From: Elusimicrobia bacterium RIFOXYA2_FULL_39_19 | GTDB taxonomy: Bacteria > Elusimicrobiota > Endomicrobiia > CG1-02-37-114 > XYA2-FULL-39-19 | Direction of reading: 5' to 3' | Length of the DNA: 38,463 nucleotides | Assembly (NCBI GenBank): GCA_001800285.1 | Contig: MGVC01000051.1 | Coordinates: 1 to 38,463, forward strand | Part shown: positions 31,140 through 38,463 of the stretch, piece by piece | How positions within the stretch are numbered: the first letter of the stretch is position 1 | Layout of the letters: each line of letters starts with the position of its first letter | Made by a program: the position numbers and the translations under genes | Notes under the pieces: model-generated | Database searches by the model: none | Told to the model about the DNA's origin: nothing | The model's input: only the letters and a program-made list of their open reading frames with translations

Positions 31140-32630
31140 TCATTGTTGTGCCGGGCCCATAATGTCAATAACCGCCTGTATTCGTTTAAGAAGTGTTAAG
31201 GCCTCGCTGTTGCTTGAATCTATGCCAAGCAATTCCATAAGTACATTTTTTGCTTCCAGGTATTTTTGCTCTTTAAGCAAAAGCTGTGCTTTTATCAGAT
31301 AAGCCAATATATTTGCGCCTTTATGGTTTTTATCTACAATTATAATCTTTTTAACTGCATCCTGGGCTTCATCAAACCGGTTTTGTTTGTATAAATCCAT
31401 AGCTTCCAGATATTTTTGAGCGGCATAATTTATTTGGCCTTTCTTCTCAATTTCGTTTTCAAGCTCTTTTGCTGAAACGTTGTCTGGATCTTTTTGAAGC
31501 AACTCTTGCAAAAGCTGGTTTGCGGCCGAATAATTTCCGTCTTCATAATTTTCTCTGGCCAACATTAATTTTATATTTATCCATTCTTCAAACTTTAGTT
31601 TCTCCCGCTCTGCCTTCAGGCTTTCTTCTCTTTGATTTCTTTCGTCTAAAAAAGATGCCTGCCTTTTGTATAATTCTTCTGTTTTCTTCTTTAAAAGCAA
31701 TTCCTGTCCTGTGGGGGTATAGCCAAACCTATAGGAAACACTGAATCTGTGTACCATATCTATAGGATGGAAGCTTGCGCTGTAGTCAAAATCCATTTTA
31801 TCTGCGTTTATACCCAGCCCGGCAGAAACCTCCCTGGAATTTATACCCGCTCGTATCCATAATTGTTTTATTATTTTATACTCAACACCCAGGCCCCACC
31901 TTATCAAATTACTTTGGGTTCCCTTGTTAATATTTAGTATTGATACATCTAAAAATGCGTTTAACCGGTCTTTAATAAATTTGTTCTCTATACCGGTTTT
32001 AAGATTTATGCCGGCCGTGTCCGGGCCGATAGTTATAGGGACCATGTTCTGGACTGTCAAACCGTATGAAGTTTCTTCGGTATTGTTACGAATAACGCCA
32101 AAATCCACGCTTTGTCCCTGCCCGAATACAGTATCAATTGCCTGGCTGACAACCTTGAAATTAATTCCAATATAAGTTTTGCTGTTTAACTTTCTTGAAA
32201 AAGTTATAAACGAAGCCGTTTGAGTTTCGTTGAATGTATACCCCCGGCTGTCGCCGACAGAATCTGTTTTCAGGGCATTGCCGGAAATCAGCTGCAAGGA
32301 ACTAAACCCGAACACATAGTCATCATTGAGTGGATGCGCAAAACTGATACAATTTTGCTGTGTTTGTGAAAACAAGACAGCATTTGAAACCGTAAATTCC
32401 GTATAATTTACTTCTGAAATTCCTGCAGGATTCCAGTAAGAACACACAGCCCTGGAATTTTTCGCGGTAAAAGCATTACCCAAAGCAGAGGCCTGCGCAT
32501 TATTGGTATAATCTGATAAATACTCAAAAGGCTGTCCGCCGGTTTGTCCTGCCGGAAAATAATCAAATTCATAACCATGCAGGCTTGAAACCATGAACAA
32601 AGCGCTTGATAAAACTATTAATATTCTCAC
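31140..32630 (-). CDS. PorV/UPF0164-like outer-membrane barrel fused to C-terminal TPRs
   Basis: 496 residues. Signal peptide (1-19), then a barrel region of about 280 residues with the family pattern: ALGNAFTAKNSRAVCSYWNPAGIS near residues 50-73 and repeated amphipathic strands. The last barrel strand ends near residue 305 (FSVSYRFGYTPTGQE). A coiled Lys/Glu-rich linker (310-350) leads to TPRs at 355-490 (NYEDGNYSAANQLLQELL, KYLEAMDLYKQNRFDEAQDA, KYLEAKNVLMELL). PorV proteins shuttle or hold type IX secretion substrates. The TPR tail is an addition, probably periplasmic. It overlaps the preceding receiver gene by 4 nt. Confidence 0.8.
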   Translation of the reverse strand: MRILIVLSSALFMVSSLHGYEFDYFPAGQTGGQPFEYLSDYTNNAQASALGNAFTAKNSRAVCSYWNPAGISEVNYTEFTVSNAVLFSQTQQNCISFAHPLNDDYVFGFSSLQLISGNALKTDSVGDSRGYTFNETQTASFITFSRKLNSKTYIGINFKVVSQAIDTVFGQGQSVDFGVIRNNTEETSYGLTVQNMVPITIGPDTAGINLKTGIENKFIKDRLNAFLDVSILNINKGTQSNLIRWGLGVEYKIIKQLWIRAGINSREVSAGLGINADKMDFDYSASFHPIDMVHRFSVSYRFGYTPTGQELLLKKKTEELYKRQASFLDERNQREESLKAEREKLKFEEWINIKLMLARENYEDGNYSAANQLLQELLQKDPDNVSAKELENEIEKKGQINYAAQKYLEAMDLYKQNRFDEAQDAVKKIIIVDKNHKGANILAYLIKAQLLLKEQKYLEAKNVLMELLGIDSSNSEALTLLKRIQAVIDIMGPAQQ

Positions 32631-32995
32631 TTTTTTATTAATTCTTCAATTTTCTGGATTATGAGTTTTATAGTAACGGGTTTTTCAAAATAGCCCGCCA
32701 CTGAAACACCTTCCTGAATATTCAAAAGCTCTTTTAAATTACCTCTGCCGGTTACTACGATAACCGGTATAAGGGCTGTTTCAGGATTTTCCTTTAATCT
32801 GATATTGACGCTATGGCCGTCTATTTTTGGTATCATAAGGTCCAGCAAAATCAGGTCCGGTTTTTGGGCAACTGATTTTTCCAATGCCTCCTGCCCGTCG
32901 TAAGCGACAGCAATTTCAAAACCTCTTTTTTCCAATGCAATAGAGAGCACTTCCACGATATCTTTGTCATCTTCTACAATTAGTATTTTTGCCAT
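32627..32995 (-). CDS. Single-domain response regulator
   Basis: 122 residues: receiver only. Acidic pocket EDD (8-10), phospho-acceptor Asp52 (ILLDLMIP), a conserved Thr in VTG and Lys in FEKP. No output domain, so it must act by protein contact or as a relay intermediate. It lies 16 nt after the Kelch gene and overlaps the PorV-TPR gene by 4 nt (ATGA), which ties it to the envelope genes. Confidence 0.94.
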   Translation of the reverse strand: MAKILIVEDDKDIVEVLSIALEKRGFEIAVAYDGQEALEKSVAQKPDLILLDLMIPKIDGHSVNIRLKENPETALIPVIVVTGRGNLKELLNIQEGVSVAGYFEKPVTIKLIIQKIEELIKK

Positions 32996-33011
32996 TGCTA
33001 CCTCCGTTTCT

Positions 33012-36000
33012 TTATTTTATAACTCCGATATTAATTGACTCCTGCTGCTTTTCTGAACCATTTGCTGCTTTAATTATACATAAATACATTCCATTTGAAA
33101 CCAGCGCATCATTGCCGTTTTTACCATCCCACTGTATTTCATTTAAACAACCGTTTATTACCCCTGTTGATTTACCATCAAGGCCCGGGTCAAAATGCCA
33201 ATGCCTGACTAATTCGCCTATGAGAGTAAATATTCTTATATCAACAGCGGAATCCTTATTCAACACATATCTTATCTTTATGTTTTCTGTGCCGGCATTA
33301 AATGGATTAGGAAAAACATTTAAATTACCCAGTAGTTTATTTGGAATGTTTACGCCAAAAACAGCAACAGGCTCTAAAAATATAAACTGAGCTGTAATTT
33401 TCTTTTGAGCGTAATCAACGCTTTGCCTGTCTTCTGAAAATTTCCATTTGCTTTTTTCCTCATCCAAGCAGGCAATTCTTAGTTTTTCTACCGGTACATT
33501 TGTGCCATCATAATAATTATCAGAATCATCATCGTTGTATAGGAAAGCCATATTTAATATTATGCCCGCGGGATGCAAAACCGTTTCATTAACGTCCATA
33601 ACAACCGGCCTATAAACATCCTGCGTAATTGTTTTTAAAAGCCTGTCTCCCGCAGTATTGGCTGCCATCTTCTGCATTGAAAGGCTTTCGTTTGCTGCTA
33701 TTTTAGAAATATACAAATACCCGCCGGCAGGAAGCCCCCCCGTTATTTCCCCTGATACCTTTTGATCTTCTGATACTGCCTTACTGCGTTCAAGGACTTT
33801 GAAATTGAATACCTTTTGGGCATATCTCTCGTAGCCCAACTGATCATAAGCCTTAACTTTCCAATAATATTCTTTCCCTTCGCTGATTATGCCTGATGGA
33901 AATAAATAATTGCTTTGATCTGTGTTAATTATCAAAGCAGTGGTAAACACTGAATCGGTGGCCAAATAAATCGTATAATTAATATTATCCCCGCTGTTAG
34001 GATCACCTTTATTTTCCCATGCTAAATATAACTTTAAAACTGATACGTAACATCCGTCTGCCGGATGCGTCAAAGAAAATGCATAAGGGAATTCATTGTT
34101 GTTATCAACAGAAAATTCATTATTTGAAATGTCCATAGATTCATATTTCTCTGAAGTATTATTTTCAGAAGCATTAATTCTTATTAGGTAGTTAGTGCCA
34201 TTTTTAAGTAAAGCGGAATCTATCAAATAAAAGGTAGTATTCCCGGGCAATTCAACCATTTTCAAAAACCCCGCACCATTATTGCTTGACAGATATACAC
34301 TTATAATATGAGTGTCTGCAGAATTAACATCTGTCAATTGCCATGTAACATTCATAGTTCCTGATATGATTTCAAAACCATTTGGGGTTATTAAAGTTAA
34401 TTCGGGAGGCTCATTCGTATTAAAAATGGTAAAAGTTGACAAAGAAACAGCTTCTCCGGGCAACCCGCGCCAATCAGTAACAATTACTTTTATTTTATAA
34501 TTTGTTCCATTAGAAACTTTTCTCGTATTCCAAAAATAACACGTTGTTTTGTCCGGTAATCCCGAAGTAATGAGAACCCCATACGAAACGCCCGAATCCG
34601 TTGATAAGCTGACTGAAACCGATACTGAGTCGCCCTCGTTTTGGTCTTGATAACCCCAGGATATTTCTTTAACTTTTGAAAAAACACCGTAATTATCAGG
34701 CTCAAGCAGATTAACAGAAGGCCTGGCATTAGTAAAAGCCCGGGGGCTTAATGATGATAAGGTAGAAGTGTTGCCGGCCCGGTCCCTTATTTTAACAGCA
34801 AAATAATAAGTTGTTTCATCCTGCAGGTTAAAAACCGAATTTGCTGAAGCTTTGTTTGAAAGAACGCTCAATGGTTGGATAGACTCATTCATTGTATTCT
34901 GCCAGGCAATTTCAGTATTTATCGGCCCGGTACTTGAATACCTTACAATAAAGCTTCCATTTACTATTTCACCGGTATTCCTGTCATCTCCCGGTGATAT
35001 CCAGCTCAAATCAATACTGCCGTTTTCATTGCCTGTACGGGCTGAAAGCTCCGTTATATTGTTTGGCGGCGTGGTATCTACAGTAAATGAATAGGCGTCT
35101 GACCAGGCGCTGGTGCTATTGTCCTGAGAATAAATTCTGTAATACCATAACCCCTCGTTTAAATTTGACGGGCACAACTGGGAGACTACAGCGGTGGAAT
35201 TTTCAGCTATAAAATTCTGGTCAATATATGGTGTTGAAAATGAAGAGTTATTAGAAATCTGCATCCTGTATGTCAGTGGATAGTCATGATCGTCATCAAC
35301 ACCTTTTTCCCAAACAAAAACAGGCCTTTGCGCATTAATTCTGTCATAATTTTCAGGATAAACCAGTTGGGGAGGCCGGGGCCTTATGTTATAAACAATT
35401 TTCAATTCCGGCAATTCAGGTGTTTTTGGCAAAATATAAGAAAGCATTTCACCTTTAACTCTCAAATAATTCCTATCCCAGTGGCCATTCCAGATATTAT
35501 GAGGGCCTGCACCGTTATAATACGAAGAAACGGACCCGTCCGGGCCCCGGAATGCATCAAATGATATACCGTCATCTGAATGAGCTGTCTGAAACCTGAT
35601 AGTAGTTGAAGAAGAATATATCCCTGCAAAATTTGTCAGTATTTTTCTCCAAACCTTGGAAGTAAACACGGCGGTGGTCACAGTCACGGTAAATGTGCCG
35701 GAAGATTTTAAAATATATTTAAAAGTTTCATTACTGGCATTGCCTGTATCTCCGCCAAATATAAACGGCAAATAGCCGTTATAGACAAACCCGGCAGATT
35801 TGTCTCTGGCGGAAGGATTTACCGGATAATCCGCAGTCAGCCATTCATTGTTTTCATAGCTGTACAGATAGGTGAAATACTCATAAATGGACGAGCTGCC
35901 GCCAAAAAGAATACATTTATCAATGGAAGACATATATTCAAACACAAAATCAGAAACGGGGCTGGGCCTTTCAACAGAAGGCTGCGGTATATTGCTCCAG

Positions 36001-36785
36001 TTAGCCAAACCAAATGAATAAACCCATAAATCACTGGTTTTCCCTCCGACCGTATTGGATCTTCCCCCAAACACAATAAGCACGTTGCTGTTTGAATCAT
36101 AGCACATACCATGCGCATACCTTGCTGAGGGCGTAGATGCGGAAATTATGTAAGACCAGGAACCGTTTGTTACATCATAAACCCAAAAATCTCCAAAAAG
36201 TTGGGGCCCCGAAACACCGCCAAATAAATAAACTTTATTAGTGGACTGTACATAACTCATTGAAAAGTATGCCCTTGACGAAGGTTCTATGGCAAAATTC
36301 TGCCTGGCCCATACATTTGTATTCCTGTTGTATATCCAGGTATCATTAAAAGTATCTCCGGTATTATTCTGGCCCCCAAAAAATAAATATTGGCCCGAAC
36401 CCATACTTACAACCTTATGGCCATACCGGACACCAGTGCCCATGGCCCCTACCTGTGACCATTTATTTCCAACCACCTCATATATCCAGAAATCCTGAAG
36501 TGCATTATTCCCTGCATCTCTGCCGCCGAAAAGCATTGCGCTGGAACCTGAAACATCATAAGCCAGCGCAGCTGAATGCCTGGCAGAAGGATAGGTTACA
36601 CCCGTCTCATCCTGCCAATTTCTTTGAATTACTAATTTTGCATTTTCACCGGTACCATTTATATCTATATTTTCTCTTTCAATTGCCATAAAATCACTAT
36701 CGGTAGTATACGTTTTCGTACTCCATGCATAAGCAGTAATATCAATAAACATAACAACGATAATTAAAGCAAATACTTTTTTCAT
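33012..36785 (-). CDS. Large secreted Kelch-propeller, Fn3/Ig-repeat protein with FlgD-like C-terminal domain
   Basis: 1257 residues. Signal peptide (1-20). Six Kelch motifs (each with an FGG core: MLFGG, FFGG, LFGG, VFGG, LFGG, IFGG) between about 60 and 345, enough for one six-bladed propeller. A sandwich-like segment (about 360-450) follows. Then come four to five Fn3/Ig-like units, one beginning PPNNITELSA, others around RPSVNLLEP and NEPPELTLITP. The last 90 residues match the FlgD-like/type IX sorting Ig domain: VFPNPFN, IRIFTLIGELV, IQWDGKNGND and SNGMYLCIIK. It is presumably exported to the surface; propeller and Ig units suggest binding of a glycan or protein. It overlaps the upstream kinase by 4 nt. 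Confidence 0.87.
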   Translation of the reverse strand: MKKVFALIIVVMFIDITAYAWSTKTYTTDSDFMAIERENIDINGTGENAKLVIQRNWQDETGVTYPSARHSAALAYDVSGSSAMLFGGRDAGNNALQDFWIYEVVGNKWSQVGAMGTGVRYGHKVVSMGSGQYLFFGGQNNTGDTFNDTWIYNRNTNVWARQNFAIEPSSRAYFSMSYVQSTNKVYLFGGVSGPQLFGDFWVYDVTNGSWSYIISASTPSARYAHGMCYDSNSNVLIVFGGRSNTVGGKTSDLWVYSFGLANWSNIPQPSVERPSPVSDFVFEYMSSIDKCILFGGSSSIYEYFTYLYSYENNEWLTADYPVNPSARDKSAGFVYNGYLPFIFGGDTGNASNETFKYILKSSGTFTVTVTTAVFTSKVWRKILTNFAGIYSSSTTIRFQTAHSDDGISFDAFRGPDGSVSSYYNGAGPHNIWNGHWDRNYLRVKGEMLSYILPKTPELPELKIVYNIRPRPPQLVYPENYDRINAQRPVFVWEKGVDDDHDYPLTYRMQISNNSSFSTPYIDQNFIAENSTAVVSQLCPSNLNEGLWYYRIYSQDNSTSAWSDAYSFTVDTTPPNNITELSARTGNENGSIDLSWISPGDDRNTGEIVNGSFIVRYSSTGPINTEIAWQNTMNESIQPLSVLSNKASANSVFNLQDETTYYFAVKIRDRAGNTSTLSSLSPRAFTNARPSVNLLEPDNYGVFSKVKEISWGYQDQNEGDSVSVSVSLSTDSGVSYGVLITSGLPDKTTCYFWNTRKVSNGTNYKIKVIVTDWRGLPGEAVSLSTFTIFNTNEPPELTLITPNGFEIISGTMNVTWQLTDVNSADTHIISVYLSSNNGAGFLKMVELPGNTTFYLIDSALLKNGTNYLIRINASENNTSEKYESMDISNNEFSVDNNNEFPYAFSLTHPADGCYVSVLKLYLAWENKGDPNSGDNINYTIYLATDSVFTTALIINTDQSNYLFPSGIISEGKEYYWKVKAYDQLGYERYAQKVFNFKVLERSKAVSEDQKVSGEITGGLPAGGYLYISKIAANESLSMQKMAANTAGDRLLKTITQDVYRPVVMDVNETVLHPAGIILNMAFLYNDDDSDNYYDGTNVPVEKLRIACLDEEKSKWKFSEDRQSVDYAQKKITAQFIFLEPVAVFGVNIPNKLLGNLNVFPNPFNAGTENIKIRYVLNKDSAVDIRIFTLIGELVRHWHFDPGLDGKSTGVINGCLNEIQWDGKNGNDALVSNGMYLCIIKAANGSEKQQESINIGVIK

Positions 36786-38347
36786 TTCTTTTTCCGTAAA
36801 GACACAAAAAACTTTGACCCCGAACCTGCCTCTGACTCAACCCAGATTTTACCATTGTGCGCTTCTATTATATCCTTTGATATAGTCAACCCCAGCCCTA
36901 CGCCCCCTGCATTCCTGGTTGATGAGCCGTCGGCCTGATAAAACCTGTTAAAAATCCTTTTTTTCTCAAAATCCGAAATACCCACTCCGTTATCTTTTAC
37001 TTGAATTACAATATTTTCATCTTGTTCATAAACCGAAATCCTGAGCTTCCCGGATTCTGGCGTAAATTTACATGCATTGGAAACAAGATTTGTTATCACC
37101 TGCTTTATCCTGTAAGGGTCAATATTGATGTCCGGAATGTTTTCCGGATAATCTGTTTTAAGCTGTATTCTCTTGGCGCTTATTTCACCCGAAAGGTCTG
37201 CCACTGATTCTTTTACACAGGCAACGATATTTGAGTTTACAAAACGATATTTTAACTGGACCGAATCCATTTTTGAAAAATCAAGCAAATCCACTACAAG
37301 CCTGTCTAACCTTTTGGCGTTGCGCACAATCAGGTCTATAAGCCTCGTTTCACTCTGATCATGATCTGCTTCCTTAATAATTTCTATGGCTCCCATCATA
37401 GACATGAGAGGAGTACGCAGTTCGTGGCTTACATTTCCTAAAAATTCAAATTTAATTTTTTCCATTTCGTTTGATTTTTTCAAAATCTCTATTTGTATCA
37501 TAATTGCTGATATTTGCGATACAAAAAACTCCATTGAACGTTTTTCATTTTCTGTAAATCTATACGGAAATGAACTGAACCTGTTTAGCGTAAGCACACC
37601 AATCACCTTGCCATAAGCATATAAAGGAATTATCATGGAAGAAATAATTTCATCCCGTTTAATGTGGGCTTTAAATTCCTCATACTCTTTTAACCCGCTA
37701 TGCAGAATAATTGCCTTGCCTTCTGAGCAAACTCTTCCGGAGATCCTTTCACCCATAGGGATTTTTCTGTCTATATCATCCCTGAGGCCTAAAGATGCAA
37801 CCATTTCCAACACATTTCCCTTTTCATTCAATAAAAGAATGGACCCGCTATTTGAACTGGTTATTTCACAGGCAGTTTCCAGAATTAATAGGGGAAATTT
37901 ATTAATATCAGGAGCCTCCGGGCCGCAGCTTAACAGCTCATACAGCGGAATACACTGTTTGAGAATGTTTAACTCAAGATTTTTTTTTGACTCACTCAGG
38001 CATCTCTCAACAATCATTTCAAGTTCATCAACATTAAACGGCTTAGTAACATAATTGTACGCACCCATCTTCATTGTTTCAACGGCATCTTCTATTTTTC
38101 CGTAGCCAGTCATCATTATCACCGGCAGAGCCAAAAATCTTATTTTGATTTCTTTAAGCAATTCAACACCATCCATTTCGGGCATGCGCATATCAGAAAT
38201 AACCAAATCATACAAAGAAGTATTCAGTTTTTCTAAAGCATTCAACCCATTGGAGGCAAAATCCAACTCATATTTATCTTTAAAAATCTTAGATAATAAC
38301 ATACGCTGTTCAGAATTGTCTTCCACAATTAGGACTCTTTCTTTCAT
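36782..38347 (-). CDS. Receiver-GAF-histidine kinase hybrid (kinase 2)
   Basis: 521 residues from the ATG at 38347, which has GGAG five bases upstream; a start 33 bp earlier has none. Receiver 1-120 with Asp52 (ISDMRMP) and Lys102 (TKPFN). GAF domain about 140-288 (GSILLLNEKGNVLEMVAS, then IPLYAYGKVIGVLTL). HisKA His308 (NVSHELRTPL). HATPase_c with NLVSNACKF, DNGVGIS and GVGLGLTIS. No membrane helix, so a cytoplasmic kinase. First gene of the six-gene operon, overlapping the Kelch gene by 4 nt. Its order of domains mirrors kinase 1 at 28276. Confidence 0.94.
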   Translation of the reverse strand: MKERVLIVEDNSEQRMLLSKIFKDKYELDFASNGLNALEKLNTSLYDLVISDMRMPEMDGVELLKEIKIRFLALPVIMMTGYGKIEDAVETMKMGAYNYVTKPFNVDELEMIVERCLSESKKNLELNILKQCIPLYELLSCGPEAPDINKFPLLILETACEITSSNSGSILLLNEKGNVLEMVASLGLRDDIDRKIPMGERISGRVCSEGKAIILHSGLKEYEEFKAHIKRDEIISSMIIPLYAYGKVIGVLTLNRFSSFPYRFTENEKRSMEFFVSQISAIMIQIEILKKSNEMEKIKFEFLGNVSHELRTPLMSMMGAIEIIKEADHDQSETRLIDLIVRNAKRLDRLVVDLLDFSKMDSVQLKYRFVNSNIVACVKESVADLSGEISAKRIQLKTDYPENIPDINIDPYRIKQVITNLVSNACKFTPESGKLRISVYEQDENIVIQVKDNGVGISDFEKKRIFNRFYQADGSSTRNAGGVGLGLTISKDIIEAHNGKIWVESEAGSGSKFFVSLRKKK

Positions 38348-38370
38348 ACTGTCTCCTGTTTTGTCACAAC

Positions 38371-38423
38371 GTAATGTCAAAAATCTTTTGACATTATTAT
38401 GCTTTTTTATATAATCTATTGTC
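38371..38423 (-). promoter_or_regulatory. Candidate promoter with 10-bp inverted repeat at the start site
   Basis: On the complement, TCGACA (38418-38423), 18 bp and CATAAT (38394-38399). The predicted start, near 38387, falls inside a perfect inverted repeat AATGTCAAAA-N3-TTTTGACATT (38371-38393). This fits an operator or a 5' UTR hairpin for the six-gene operon beginning at 38347. The bases up to 38463 contain no recognisable gene. Confidence 0.5.
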
Positions 38424-38463
38424 GATACTTTGCTAAAGTTACTGTTTTATTCGTGTCCTCCCC

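Overview
The window is AT-rich bacterial chromosome with no sign of plasmid, phage or insertion sequence. The organism is probably a Gram-negative, deep-branching, uncultured-type lineage. It has beta-barrel outer-membrane proteins, a PorV/UPF0164-type barrel, and a secreted protein ending in the FlgD-like/type IX-style Ig domain common in Elusimicrobiota, Firestonebacteria, FCB-group and related candidate phyla. It uses ordinary AGGAGG ribosome binding sites. Its best promoters are TTGACA/TATAAT-like with 17-bp spacers. The phylum cannot be fixed by eye; the 16S gene at 3121-4660 would settle it.

Layout. (1) 1-4897, minus strand: one rRNA operon in the order promoter, leader, 16S, tRNA-Ile(GAT), tRNA-Ala(TGC), 23S. 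The 3' end of the 23S lies outside the window. Arms of a processing stem flank the 16S. (2) 4919-8513, minus strand: a three-gene alpha-glucan operon encoding a GlgE-type maltosyltransferase, a small sugar-phosphate nucleotidyltransferase and a GlgM/GlgA-type glycosyltransferase. This looks like a compact maltose-1-phosphate (GlgE) route. (3) 8576-11224, plus strand: panC, nadX and an HD-GYP response regulator, driven by a promoter back-to-back with the glgE promoter. (4) 11217-20935, minus strand: an aminotransferase and homoserine dehydrogenase run into a complete F1Fo ATP synthase cluster (atpZ-I-B-E-F-H-A-G-D-C). Its c subunit carries most Na+-ligand residues. (5) 21014-22662: a strongly expressed, monocistronic outer-membrane protein gene with a consensus promoter, strong RBS and intrinsic terminator. 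(6) 22651-28227, minus strand: gatC-gatA, a membrane-anchored beta-lactamase-fold serine hydrolase, uppP, a Nudix hydrolase and gatB. (7) 28276-38423, minus strand: a tightly packed six-gene operon. In transcription order it encodes a receiver-GAF-histidine kinase, a 1257-residue secreted Kelch/Fn3/FlgD-like protein, a stand-alone receiver, a PorV-like barrel fused to TPRs, a TPR/transmembrane/coiled-coil/HEAT-like protein, and a second receiver-GAF-histidine kinase.

Regions 1-6 are mostly housekeeping with some unusual details. Region 7 is the best candidate for an undescribed system. It co-encodes cell-surface and outer-membrane parts with three receivers and two kinases but no DNA-binding output domain, which suggests signalling coupled to envelope assembly, secretion or surface sensing rather than simple transcriptional control.
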